Of a stretch of 64,000 nt of DNA, positions 11,422-25,400 are shown piece by piece. The notes beneath the pieces are model-generated. The model did no database searches. It saw only the letters and a program-made list of their open reading frames with translations, and was not told the DNA's origin. The DNA comes from Ptychodera flava (Eukaryota > Hemichordata > Enteropneusta > Ptychoderidae), in NCBI RefSeq assembly GCF_041260155.1, contig NC_091928.1, positions 43,927,137-43,991,136 of the forward strand. The letters are read 5' to 3'. The position numbers were made by a program, and so were the translations under genes. Every line of letters starts with the position of its first letter. The first letter of the stretch is position 1.

Positions 11422-11985
11422 TGTTACGTGCAGAGAAAACGAACAAAAGGGTGAACTCAGCAGTTTCGTTTAAAACAAAATTTATTACGAAAACAAAACT
11501 AATTGCTAAGTCAGGGACAGAGTACAAGCTTTAAAAGTGTACAGACTACTTATCTCAGCTGGGACGGCAAAGCTCCAGTCTCAGAGTTGTAACAGTCAGT
11601 CGGATGAATGAACAGTCCTTTGGCTTGCAGGCTTGAAGCTGCACAAAGTCCACAGTATAAATCCAGCGTTGACAGTGAAGGTCTTGAAAAGTCTTGAGAA
11701 TGACTACTGCTGGAGTTTTAGTAACACACAAGAGACACGATCCCCAAAAGTCTGACTGGAAGCTGTGCACGTCCCTTTTATAAAGGCATATAAGAACAAT
11801 CTAGAACTTTTATATGCTATTACTGTTCTAAAATTATCTCCTTACACAACTAATCAACTTTCCAGAACATTCCAAACATGACTAATTGAATTCAAGGTTG
11901 TGAGGTCATCAAGGGCAGTGACCTTGAGAATGTTCTAGACTAATTGAGCTCAGGTCATGAGTGTGGGGGAATGACCTACATAACA
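11422..11985 (-). repeat. 3' LTR of the Gmr1-like element (left on this strand)
   Basis: It runs TGTTACGTGC to CTACATAACA on + and pairs with 17486-18059. A purine-rich tract in element sense (complement of caccccctcttc, 11986-11997) abuts it, as expected for plus-strand priming. Confidence 0.9.
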
Positions 11986-12119
11986 CACCCCCTCTTCAAA
12001 AAAAGAAAATTTTCAAAGAAAAATCTTTCTTTTACAAATGTAATCTTGAAAAGGATTTAAGTACTCAAATTTTGTTTAACTCTAAAGTAAAATTTCTTGA
12101 AAGTGAACAACAATAAACT

Positions 12120-13581
12120 CTAAATACGAGAGAGACAGTCTGCAATTAAATTGTCTCTGCCTTTGATATGTCTAATGTCAAGATTAAACTCCTGTAACAT
12201 TAAACTCCATCTTAGCAATCTCTGATTTTTGCCTTTAAATTTCTGCAGAAAAACAAGAGGGTTGTGATCAATATAAACCACTATTGGCTGATTTGAAGAA
12301 GTAACATAAACTTCAAAATGCTGTAAAGCTAATATCAAAGATAAACACTCTTTTTCAATTGTAGAGTAGTTTCTCTGAGATTTGTTAAATTTGCGTGAAA
12401 AATAGCAAACAGGATGATCTATACCATGACTATCCTCTTGCAATAAAACAGCACCAGCAGCCGTATCACTAGCATCTACAGCTAATTTGAATGGCAAAGT
12501 GAAATCTGGTGCAGACAACACTGGGGCACTTTGCAGTATGGCTTAAGTGTATCAAATGCCTGTTGGCATTGCTCTGACCAAACAAACTTTACTTTCTTTT
12601 AAGTAAGTTAGTCAAAGGCTCAGTAATTGTGGAGAAATTTGGACAGAATTTTCTGTAGTAACCAGCCATACCGAGAAAGCGCATCAGTTGTCGTTTGCAG
12701 TTGGTATGGAAAACTTGAAATGGCACTGATTTTGGCATCAACAGGTTTTACCTCACCCTGTCCTACAGTATGTCCGAGGTAAGTTACCCTAGCCCAACCA
12801 AACTCAGATTTGGCAAGGTTGACAGTCAACATTGCTTTGCTCAGTCTCTCAAAGAACTTCCGCATGAGCTTGATGTGTTCCTCCCAGGTGTCACTATACA
12901 GGACTACGTCGTCAACGTAAGCTGCACACCCATCTAGCCCGGATATGACGTCGTTGATCATCCGTTGGAACGTTGCCGGAGAGTTCTTCATTCCGAATGG
13001 CATCACCTTGTACTGGAACAATCCGTCTGGTGTAACAAAGGCGGATATTTCACGAGCACGATCCGTCAGAGGGACTTGCCAAAATCCCTTCAGTAGGTCA
13101 AATTTGTCACATACTTGGCTTTTCCCACTCGGTCGATGCAGTCATCAATCCTCGGGATTGGGAAAGTGTCTGTCTTTGTTAAAGTGTTGACCTTCCTAAA
13201 GTCCGTGCACATACGATAACTGTGATCTGATTTGGGAACAAGTATGCACGGCGAACTCCAGTTACTTTTACTGGGTTCAATAAAGTCATTGTCCAGCAGG
13301 TATTTGACTTCTTCCTGGAGATATTTCGCTTTTGTTGGATTCAGTCTGTATGGATGTTGTTTTACAGGCTTACTGTCCCCAACATCAACGTCGTGATAGA
13401 TGACGTTTGTCCTCGTTGGAACATCTTGAAACAGGTGTTTATATTCATGGAGCAGTTCTTTCACCTGTTGTTGTTGTTCTGGCTGGAGGTGTGCCAACTT
13501 TGTAGACTCCAGCTTCTCCAGGATTTCTGAGTTCTGAAGCTTGACCGAGCCCAGCTTTGAGTTTAGAGTATTTTCACTCAA
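12120..13581 (-). other. Reverse transcriptase and RNase H region of the Gmr1-like fossil
   Basis: Reverse transcriptase motifs on - include SPCILVPKSDHSYRMCTDFR, MPFGMKNSPATFQRMI and the catalytic YVDD, all of Ty3/gypsy type. RNase H follows with AVDASDTAAGAVL and YIDHNPLVF. It is treated as a fossil part of the element at 11422-18059. Confidence 0.85.
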
Positions 13582-13744
13582 GTCAGTTTCAGTATCACTA
13601 TCTTCATAATGGCCAGAACTGACTGTACTGACAGGCTTGTTTTAGTAGGATTATCCCTATCCAAATATGGCTTAAGCATATTTATGTGACATAGCTGTTT
13701 TTGTTTTCGCCTGTCAGGTGTTATTATGATGTAATTTAAATCAC

Positions 13745-15110
<1,366 letters not shown>

Positions 15111-15128
15111 GAACCACAATTTGATGTT

Positions 15129-17383
15129 TTATAGCCCAATCGTCATCAACCAAAACGTCTGGAGGTCTCCATTTACGCATGAGAATACCAGATTTTGTAT
15201 AATAGGAAACAGAGCTATCTGAAGTTTTACTTCATCATCTACCCTGTCAAACAAAGACAAAATATCTGGGTCTTTGTGTTGTTCTGCAATGAGATTTGAT
15301 CTAGAAAATGTCTGACTTTGGTCAGCAGAAGTTTTACTGGAAGTTTCAAATCCACGAGGGATAACGGAATGATCCGTGTCAAACACCTGACTGAGAAAGG
15401 TGTCATTTAAGTCAACATCTGTGACATTATTTTTGAGAGTATTTTGATTCTCGGAAGTTTTCTTTGACATGGCTCGAGTAATGGCACATGAAGGAAATAA
15501 ATCGGGTATCTCTTGTTCAATTGGCTCTGGATCCTGATCTAAACTAGGATTATCAGTCACAAGTGGATTAGTAATGACCTTGTCCCCAGCAAGGTCGTTT
15601 CCAAGAAGAAGGTGAATCCCTTCAAAAGGCAAAAAAGGCCTAATACCTAAAGTCACAGGTCCAGAAACAAAGTCCGAAGACAAATAGACATTATGGAGAG
15701 GAACAGGAATGTAGTCATTACAATCTACCCCCTTAATAAGAACTTTAGAACCTGAAAATGACTTTTCAGAAAACGGCAGGGTATCTGCCAACAAAAGAGA
15801 CTGGGAAGCCCCGGTATCTCTTAAAATTTTGACAGGGGTAGCGGAAGAGAAATCACTAGAAAGTGATATAAAACCATTATGAATAAATGGCTCGAAAATA
15901 CCCATAATGCTATCTTGAGAAGAATTGACCTTGACCTCATTAATTGGGGATAAGAGGGGTTTAACCTCAGAAAATGTGTTACACACATTATTAGACTCTA
16001 ATTGAGTTGATGAAGAAATAAAGCCGGTGGGCTTAGATCCACTTTGACCACTTTGACCTTCACGTTTTCTTTTCAATTTGAAACACTCTGACATTAAATG
16101 GCCGTCTTTCTTGCAATAATTACAAGAAAGTGTACCGAACTGTTTGTCAGAAGGAGATTGAGACTTGGGATCTGATGATGTGGGAGTGTTACTTGAACTT
16201 TGTGAACTGTTGTCATTTGATTTCCTACTGTCCTTTGAAAAATTCTTGGATGAAAAGGAGGAGTTAAATTTACCTGCATTGTTTCTGTAGGAAAAGGACT
16301 GGGATGGTTTGCTGAGAAATGAAGATTTGTGGGTCAATGAATAATCATCGGCCAAACGTGCAGCAACCTCTAATGTATCTGCCTTTTGTTCATTGATAAA
16401 CGTCTTGATGTCACTCCGGATGCACCTTTTAAATTCCTCAATCAAAACAAGTTGTCGTAATTTGTCATAATTCTGACTGACCTTTTCCGAAGAACACCAA
16501 CGATCAAACAGTTGTTCTTTTGTTCGAGCAAATTCAACATAAGTTTGATCCTTCACCTTCTCACAATCCCTAAATTTCTGACGGATAAGCTTCAGGCACC
16601 AACTCATAGCCCTTGAGAATTAATTCCTTCACAGAATCATAATTTGAAGCCTGCTCTACTGACAACTGAATGTAAATTTCTCTGGCTTTACCCACCAAAG
16701 CACTCTGCAAAAGCATAGACCAGGACTCCTTAGGCCAATTCAGACTCTGAGCAATTTTCTCAAAATGAAGGAAATATTTATCAACATCCTTTTCTTGGAA
16801 AGGGGGAACTAACCTGAAATGCTTAGTGATGTCAAAATTGTCTGAAGGGAAGAATTTTCCTGACTTCCAAGCTCTAAACGTCTCATTTCTAACTGCAGTC
16901 GGTGTTCTGCTAATTCTCTTTCCTTTTCTTTTTCCTCTCTTTCTTTCTCCCTTTGTCTTTCTTCCATTTGCAATTCTTTTTCTTTCATTTCCAATTCCTC
17001 TCTTTCTGTCTTTCTTCCATTTCTAATCTTTCTTTTTCTAATGCCTGTCTCTCTTTTTCCATTTGTAATTCTTTTCTTTCATTTGTAATTCTTTTTCTTT
17101 TTCTAATGCCAATTTTTTTAGCTCGAATCTGCCTGTATTTCTAATTCAATTTTTTGAGTTCGAAGGAAGACTCAGGCTCATAATCTTTTAAGGCAGACTC
17201 CTCAAAATGGCCAGAATTAACTAAATGTTTTGCAATCTTGAACTGTATTTCTCGCTTGCGCATAGATCTTTTGACATCTACTTTAAGGAAATTGGCCAGT
17301 GCTATGAGGTTGTCTTTTCTGAGGGAATTAAATGTGTCCTGATCAAGGTCATCCATAAATTCGTCTGGCTTGAATTCCGCCAT
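15129..17383 (-). other. Gag and protease region of the Gmr1-like fossil
   Basis: The N-terminal part on - (17141-17383) has a short helix-rich segment (LRKDNLIALANFLKVDVKR) resembling SAP-like gag starts of invertebrate gypsy elements. A Glu/Lys/Arg-rich probable coiled coil follows, then a capsid-like region, a CCHC knuckle (CNYCKKDGHLMSEC) and the protease DTGAS. Confidence 0.75.
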
Positions 17384-17464
17384 GATTGAATTTAGCTGAG
17401 TTCACAGTATACAGTAGTTTTGAAAAGGTAGGCAAAATGTTGTCAAACGGCTCAAAATATTCGT

Positions 17465-17482
17465 ATCCCGGACAAGCCCCCA
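17465..17482 (-). promoter_or_regulatory. Primer-binding site, tRNA-Pro type
   Basis: In element sense it reads TGGGGGCTTGTCCGGGAT, three bases inside the 5' LTR. It differs at one base from the tRNA-Pro primer site known from murine leukaemia virus. This fixes the element's orientation as minus. Confidence 0.75.
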
Positions 17483-17485
17483 ATT

Positions 17486-18059
17486 TGTTACGTGCAGAGA
17501 AAACGAACAAAAGGGTGAACTCAGCAGTTTCCGTTTTAAACAAAATTTATTACGAAAACAAAACTAATTGCTAAGTCAGGGACAGAGTACAAGCTTTAAA
17601 AGTGTACAGACTACTTATCTCAGCTGGGACGGCAAAGCTCCAGTCTCAGAGTTGTAACAGTCAGTCGGATGAATGAACAGTCCTTTGGCTTGCAGGCTTG
17701 AAGCTGCACAAAGTCCACAGTATAAATCCAGCGTTGGCAGTGAAGGTCTTGAAAAGTCTTGAGAATGACTACTGCTGGAGTTTTAGTAACACACAAGAGA
17801 CACGATCCCAAAAGTCTGACTGGAAGCTGTGCACGTCCCTTTTATAAAGGCATATAAGAACAATCTAGAACTTTTATTGACATGCTAATTACTGTTCTAA
17901 AATTATCTCCCTTACACAACTAATCAACTTTCCAGAACATTCCAAACATGACTAATTGAATTCAAGGTTGTGAGGTCATCAAGGGCAGTGACCTTGAGAA
18001 TGTTCTAGACTAATTGAACTCAGGTCATGATGAGTGTGGGGGAAATGACCTACATAACA
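17486..18059 (-). repeat. 5' LTR of the Gmr1-like element (right on this strand)
   Basis: It matches 11422-11985 with a few small differences, begins TGTTACGTGC and ends CTACATAACA on +. It is followed by ACAT, the target duplication. Confidence 0.9.
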
Positions 18060-18087
18060 ACATCGTACATGCTAGACACGCCAAAAC

Positions 18088-18128
<41 letters not shown>

Positions 18129-18146
18129 AGAGATGAGAGAGAGAAT

Positions 18147-18182
<36 letters not shown>

Positions 18183-18272
18183 CAGAACAGACAGACAGAC
18201 AGACAGACAGACAGAACAGACAGACAGACACACAGACACACAGACAGACACACAGACACACAGACAGACAGA
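18088..18272. repeat. (GA)n and (ACAG)n microsatellite, A intron 7
   Basis: A GA run (to about 18181) is followed by ACAG/ACAC units. The same position in B (32448-32531) and C (50689-50767) holds a pure GA run, so the microsatellite predates the duplications. Confidence 0.95.
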
Positions 18273-18546
18273 GAGCGATCCGATGGATTATTTTCATTGT
18301 TGTTCATACCTATATACCTGATAGTTCAGTGTTTGCATTTAACCATTGTATTCCATCAATGTGACAAAAAGCCGTTTCTCAAGACCAGAATTGATCTGCA
18401 ATTGTGTCACGAAACCAACCATAACCTTTTTTTTTTTTTACCAGGTAAAACGGCTAGCTGAATTGGAGATCCATCTTGCTACAATAAGAGTAAGTTTGAA
18501 TTTTAACTGCATCACAAATAATTATATTTTGAATAAAACAGTGGAA

Positions 18547-19542
18547 ATCAATGTTTTACTTTGAGCTTCCAATATCCCAAATATTTCGAAGAGACAATTA
18601 GTCTTCTTCTTTATCGGTCACTGCAATCAATTATCTTTAACTGTCCATTGTGAAGCTCAGAACTCCTTGCATCATTGGAGTACAAAAGAATAATTATGTA
18701 ATAGCTATGTAATTTCGTGCATGGCCAATTGCCCGGGTACACTCAAGAAACAGCCTATGTTTTCTCCATTGTTTATGGTGTCCAGTTTCTTGGTGCAAAA
18801 TGATGATCTTATTTGCCTGTAAATGTACGGAAACAAATCAACAACATTGACAAAGAGGACAGACTAGACTATATGTAAAACAATGTATAAACCTTTTTTA
18901 CAACCACCAATAGTAGGCCGGAGAAGAGGGAGGAACAACACATCAAGACCGTGACTGACAAACAATCGGGCGAGGAAAACAACCCTAAGATAAATCTACG
19001 ATCAGCACAATGTTGCAGCAAGAAGTGCGCCATCTGCCAATATCGGAAGAAACACAACGCATTAAAAAGGACAAGAAAAGTCATGTTACTACTATAAACA
19101 CGATGCATCACCTGACCTTGTGTACGCCATTTCATGAGGCTTGTTTGAAAAGTAGTTTACATATAGGAGAAACGGGTGATACTCTGTACAAACGTATACA
19201 GAACCATATATCTCAGTCAGAAATCACAAACAACTTGAGCCTACACCAATCACACAACAATTTACAAGCAGTTACATAATCATTTTGAATACAAACCGGA
19301 CACCATAAACAATGGAATTAATGGGAAACAGTAGGCTGTCACAAGAGGGCACCCTGGCAATTGGCCATGCACTTAATTACATATAAGTAATACACAATTA
19401 TTTTTGTAATGATAGGATTAAGGAGTTCTGAACTTTACGGTGGACAGTTCGAGAACATTAATTGCAGTGGACCCAATGAAGAAAAAGGGTTTAGTTTCTC
19501 ACGAATATTTGAGATATTTTAAGCTCAGTATGGAACATTGAT
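18547..19542 (+). mobile_element. Penelope-like remnant with inverted ends (A intron 8)
   Basis: Outer arms of about 230 bp are inverted repeats (atcaatgtt..gagctt at left, complement at right, sharing gcatggccaattgcc). The middle on + carries a decayed GIY-YIG type end with IGETGDTLYKRIQNH. The best-preserved homologue in C reads CGSKKCAICQYMEET and DLLYAISCGLCEK, a Cys-rich lead as in Penelope-like elements. It is found at the same place in A, B and C, but was not seen in D. It is a different family from the intron 2 element. Confidence 0.7.
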
Positions 19543-19770
19543 TTATTCTAGAATACGGTGGGAAAAATTCAAACTTCCTTCAGGTAAAGAACGCGCTCAT
19601 GGAATAGGTCGGGAATAAAAGCAATGCCCTAAGTTTATAATATTTTCATTTACAGGTTTGTGAGCAGTTTACTTTAGAACCGACCTGTGATGTGGAAGCA
19701 AAGGTGACAACTATATACTATAGCTGTGCCGGATAGACCACTCAATCTGCGGTTCATTAGTAGAAACTTT

Positions 19771-22260
19771 TAAAAACCAATGATTTGCAGACCGCCTTCA
19801 AAACCTAAGCATTGCAGCGGTGAACCCTGTTTTCTACAGGGACCTTTGCACATATAGGCATCGATGAGATAACAAAGTCACACATTTACAGAAAGGTCAG
19901 AAACCATTCAAAAATACATGAAACGTTACGGCTAATGGCGCTTTAATGATGTCTTTTGTAACAAACGCTTGTGTCGCTCAAAGATTCAGAATATGAAACA
20001 GCGTTTCTCCAGGTTTCTCTCAGTACAGGGAATGTCTCTCTCAGCTTGAAAATTTCCGGGAATTGCTTCTGAGAGAGGGTGACTAAAATAAATTATAAAA
20101 ATTTCATTTCTAAGTGTTTGTCTGTAAAAATATTTTGGCGCAAATTCGAAGAAAGGTGCCAGAGAAATATATGTGATTTAATCAACTTTAACAACAAGGT
20201 CATTATTCTAGAAAACCTTGAATTCAGCTGTATTTTAAACTACTGTTTTATCATAGGAAAACTATCCTGTATATGAGGAGACGAGAAAAGAAAAATCGCT
20301 GGCATACTCTGGTAATATACTTTGAATCACGGATTTAGAATGCCACTTTTATATAAGCACTTTACTGGGTTCTCATTTGATCTGAGTCTTTTGTAAATGT
20401 TGTTTCTGTTGTCTTTTTCTGTTTCTTTCTTTTGTTGTCTGTATCTTTCTATTTTGTTAATAAATAACGCTAAGAAAATAATTAAGTATGATCAATAAAT
20501 AATAGAGGTCAGGTCATAATTTGCGTACTCAATAGTAATGTAAATCTTAATTCAAGAAATTCATTAAATATGCAATTGAGCTAATAGTTAGAATGTCGTG
20601 CTGATTAAAACTTACAAAATATTAAGTGGACGGGCGTATGATAAAAGAATGTCCGAGGTCTGGTCAAAATTGGTGTACTCAGTAGTGATGTAGAGCCTAA
20701 TTATAGAAATTCATTGAATGTGAACTTAGGATGGTAGCTTAGTGGGGCTTTCGTACCACCAACAAACAAGCGACTGTGGTAACCATGCTACCTTTGATAA
20801 AGCGGCAGCAATCCCACAGTCGCTCGATACGTGACGGCCGTTATGCGGTATGCTTTAGAGAAGTGGGAAATTGAACTAATAGGAAACGCAGTGGCCGCAA
20901 TACGCACGTTTCCCACAGTTCGGAGGAGACACATTTCCCCCTCATAAAATGCCACGATTAGATTAATTCAATAAATCAGTATAGATGGCTTCCAATACAC
21001 CTCTAAATACCTGCTCTATTCTTTGAGTGAAAAACTATCTTCTGTATATTTCTTGGTGCGGTTTCCGACTGGACCGGAGTTTTTAACATGAAACTGCGAC
21101 CTTGCAACAGCAGCTTGTGGTGGGTGTAGCGGCGCTAGCGCCGTGATGTCCTAAATTTACATTTTTCAAACGATTGCGGATTTACAGAAGATAGCCAATC
21201 ACAGCGCTGCTACCTATAAATCACTACTATATCAACTTACTTCGTCCTGGACCAAAATCAACCGCGGAACTGTAAAGTACAGAGTCTTTCCATATCTTGT
21301 ATAGTTAAGATGTCACTTGTACTTTCTATGTACAACAGATTGCACTACCTTCAACTGTTCTTCTTTTAACGACAAATTTAAATTCAAATCACTGTTTAAT
21401 ATAACTTCTTTTCAAAAAGTAATTCCCGGACTTAAGAAATATAAAGGCAACTGTTGTAGCAACTTTCAACAGTTTAACTGCAGCTGCAGCGTACCTATGA
21501 AACATGCCCTACAAAATGTTCGCCACCGGCGATCCCGTCGCATAGTTTGTATAATATCTGTCCCAGTTAAATCCGGGGGGAATGCGTTATTTCAGAGGCC
21601 TTGTGTCGATGTAAAGCCGGAAGATAAAATATGGTTCAAAATATTCACTTCTTGGCGAAAATAAATTGGGCTCCATGATGAGCGATATCTCCAAAGCGGC
21701 AAATTTATCGGCAACCTAATACAGTTCAATGCGTAAGGGCAACTGCGTGCACTGTGCTAGATTCTGCTGGAGTTGATATGAGGCACATCATACATGTGCT
21801 AACGGCCCATAAAAAAGAAGCTAGTATTATATCACACACAACCAAACTCACCGAGTCAAAGAATTTTAATTTTGCAATTATAGACACACGTAACTGTCAA
21901 CAATACGACAGGCTTGTATAACTCTGAAACTTTAATACAATAAAATGTTTACATATAAATGCGACCTGAATCATGTGAAGTAATCGTTACATCATGAATA
22001 ACCCTTCACATAATCATTTTGCAAAACACCGAAACTCCCTCCCTGTAATTTCTGTCCAGTCCCTTAGCTATATGGAGGCGCTGTAATAAGGGAACAATTA
22101 ATAGGGAGCAAGTGGTGCGAGTATCACATCTTACTGACCGTTTGTCGGATTTCTCTCTGCTATATATTTCAGTTTCTTTATTTCTTTTTTAATGTATCAA
22201 TTTCTCTATTTTCCAGTTTTTTTATTTCTTCAGTTCGCTATTTCGCCGATTATAATTAGC
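19771..22260. other. A-B intergenic spacer
   Basis: This is duplicated spacer: about 19780-21960 resembles 34500-36600 between B and C. A polyadenylation signal AATAAA lies at 20459-20464, at the place conserved in B and C. Around 20740-20900 is a block with caagcgactgtggtaacca and its partial inverse. No gene was recognised, and the short ORF at 21317-21664 has no counterpart of equal length downstream. Confidence 0.5.
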
Positions 22261-22294
22261 CATAGCAATAACCCCAGCTGAGTACGGATATGTC

Positions 22295-22357
22295 ACTCAA
22301 TACAGCACAATTCACTCCATATATGCGGCTCGGGTCGTGAATTGTGATATGTCGAGT
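22295..22357. promoter_or_regulatory. Upstream inverted repeat of P450-B promoter
   Basis: ActcaatacagcacaattcaC (22295-22314) and gtgaattgtgatatgtcgag (22337-22356) form imperfect inverted arms about 100 bp before the start codon. Gene C keeps the same design, with arms at 37223-37243 and 37296-37333. The function is unknown. Confidence 0.4.
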
Positions 22358-22387
22358 TCTATACCCGCCCTCAGCGGGGGTCATTGC

Positions 22388-22449
22388 TTAAATACCAGGT
22401 CACTAGGGTCAACAAAATATTTAATAGATGACGAGGGTACCGGGTCATC
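22388..22449 (+). promoter_or_regulatory. P450-B core promoter with DR3 nuclear-receptor motif
   Basis: TTAAATA (22388-22394) is a TATA-like box. AGGTCActaGGGTCA (22397-22411) is a direct repeat of two half-sites spaced by three bases, the classical DR3 layout bound by VDR/RXR-type heterodimers. It also occurs in vertebrate CYP24 control regions in related form. The start codon follows at 22450. A third GGGTCA lies at 22442-22447. Spacing and motif are conserved in C. Factor identity is inference. Confidence 0.55.
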
Positions 22450-25400
22450 ATGGCGTTCTTTCGAGCGTCAACAGTGCACTACCTCAACCGACCGAAATGC
22501 GTCACTATCAGGAACATACGAATCCGCTCCACCAACAACCTCGTTAAGGAAGCCGACGGTATCGACAGCAAAGATGTGAAATCCTTCGACGAAATGCCAG
22601 GACCCAGTATGCTGAAAGTTATGAAAGCTGCATTCAGTGGACAATTGCAGAAACCTTGGAAGCTGCTTCACCAATTCAAGCGAGATTACGGACCGATATG
22701 GAAGCAAATGCTTGGGTCGAATGTTGTGGTCAACTTAACAGATCCACAAGATTTCGAATTCGTGTTGAGAAATGAGGGAAAATATCCGAGAAGGTTACAG
22801 GTCGATCCATGGTTAATTCACAGGCAGGAGCGAAACCTCGGCCTTGGTGTCCTACTTCAGTAAGTACACAGTCCAAACGTGAATGTCAGAGGCTTTTAAA
22901 TAGGGTAGGTCGATGTGCTCAAGGGAGCGTTCAGTTATTATAGCGGAAGATAGGCCGGCAAAATCCAGGGGGGGGGGGGTCACCTTTAATTTGAAAACTG
23001 CAAAGTGGTCAGGGGGTCATGTAGTTTTCAAACAGCAGAGGGTGGGTCACTTTATTTTCAGAAGTATCCGTCCCCGGGCCATAAAAAAGCCGTTGCAGTG
23101 TCAAAAATATTCTGGGAAATAAAAATGATTCGCTTCATGATTTCATTCTCTGAAGTCATTTAACTGTAAATCTGAATAAAAGCATATCTGTCACATTAAT
23201 GTCTTGCCTTGTCAAATCTGAGGCTTTTCTTCTTGTAAATCGAGCTCACTGAGGGCAATGAACAATTCCTATTACTTACATATTAGAGATATAGCAAGTT
23301 TTGAAATTAAAATAGTACTTTTACGTGAAATTCCAGTATCATAATTGTTGTCCGCATCTGAACTTTCAAACACCCTATTTGAATCGAGTACATTCGTATC
23401 AATTGTCAAACCTCTATAAATACACAGATTTAGCTGGTTTTGTATTGGAAATATATTCATAGTTTCCTCATAGAGTACCATGTATAGTGAATCAACATTT
23501 CCGTGAAATTCCAAAATCAAATTTCTTTCACACATACCCACCCTAGTCTAATCAAGTACTTTAAAATGAAACATCAAACGTCTATAAATACACAGATTTA
23601 GCTAGTTTTGTATTGGAAAAAATAATTGATCGTTTCCTCAAAGAATAAGCTTACCATGTTTAGTGAATCAATCAAAATTTCGATGAAATTCCAAAATCAA
23701 ATTTCTTTCACACACATCGACTTGTAACCACTCTAGTCTAATCGAGCACTTTGAAATGAATAATCAAACGTCTATAAATCCACAGATTTAGCTACTTTTG
23801 AATTGGAAAAAAATATTCATAGTTTCCTCGTAGACTACCATGTATAGTGAATCTACATTTCAGTGAAATTCCAAAATAAAATTTCTTGCACACATATTCA
23901 CTTGTAACCACCTAGTCTAAGCAAGTACAATAATGTCCATTAGCCAACATCTATATGCATAAGTATACCAAGTTTTTCATTGGAAAAATATTATTCACAG
24001 TTTTACCATGGACTCCCATGTATAATGCATGAACATTTTCAGTGAACTTCAAAAATCAAATTTTTGTACACATAGGAGTTGTAACCATCCTATTCAAATC
24101 AAGTACATTTATGTCAATTATCATACTTCTATAAACGCATAGTCATTACTAGTTTTGTATTGAAAAATTATTAAGTAGTTTCCTCCTAGACTACCATGTA
24201 TAGTGAATAACGTTATCGGTGAAATCCAAATATCAATTTTCTGTCACAGTACACACCATGACCTGCCACTGCAAACAAAGTACATTTACATGAATCATCA
24301 AATACGAGTAAATGTACAGATATAGCTTGTTTTATATGAGCAAATGTTCATACTTACCCAATACACTCCCATGTATTATGATTTGATATTTTAGGACGAA
24401 GCACAATATCAGCTACAGTTTGCCTTCTAATAGTTGCGTAAAATATGGTCACCCGCCCCAAAGAGGCATGCGTGGAATTTCATGACCCTTCAAAAATGTT
24501 TGCGCAAAAAATTTGCGACTCAATTGTAATTTCTGTCCAACTCCTTTGAGGGGTCATTCTAGCAAGCCAGAAGGGGTTTTGAACGTTAACACATTGTGTG
24601 TTTGTTAGGGGTCATTAGAAAACATCACAGAAGCTTTTGGGGGATTCTATCTTCCCCTCCAGATGTGTTTGTGTGTGCAGCTTTACTTAAGCTATTGGGG
24701 ACGGGGGGGGGGGGGGGGGGTAATGGAATGAAATTTTTGTCATCTTAAAAGGGGCTCATCAATTTTTTTTGTGCAATGGGTAGGGGTTCACTTATTTTGG
24801 ATGATGCACAGGAAGAATTTGCCGCCCCATCCCGGCCATAATAACTGAATGCTCCCCAATATGCACACAACTTTTGTGTTGCACATTTCAAGACTGCATG
24901 GACTACCGTGCAACGATTGTAGGGATAGTTGCGTATCGTTTAATTGTGTCATTCAGAGAGTTACTCTTTACACAGTGGTTTTCACTGTTCAGTAGACAAA
25001 AAGCGTTACAAAGAATGGCCACTTCAAATGTGCGGTGCACGAATACAAACCTTCCAGTTGTCAACGGAAGGTATGCAATGCTGTTCTGAATCCAGGCCTC
25101 TGTAAAAGCAACTTTATGGCATTCATACATACTGGGAAGGGGGAGGGGGCTGGAGGAATCACGAAAGAAATCTTACTTTTCTTGAGATCCCCTCAATACA
25201 ATTAAAATTTTTAAACCTATCTATGATAAAAAAAAACTTTGAAGTCCGCACTACTATCAAGTGGCAAAATATTTATTAAGCTTGTAGGGCCTGTACAAAG
25301 AAAAATAAACATGTCTGGTTCGGTTCTGTGCGCAGATGTGTGACGGAGGGTATATGATAAAACATTTTGTAGTAGTTTTAGAAATGTTGTCAGCAGTTTG

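Noticed and set aside
18025-18461. Open frames rich in Arg/Glu/Asp/Gln or Ser/Leu/Val/Cys over GA and ACAG repeats (also near 32366-32563 and 50563-50950)
   Set aside because: Simple-repeat translations without coding signal.
24700-24725. Short poly-G run in B intron 1
   Set aside because: An ordinary homopolymer; nothing structured around it.
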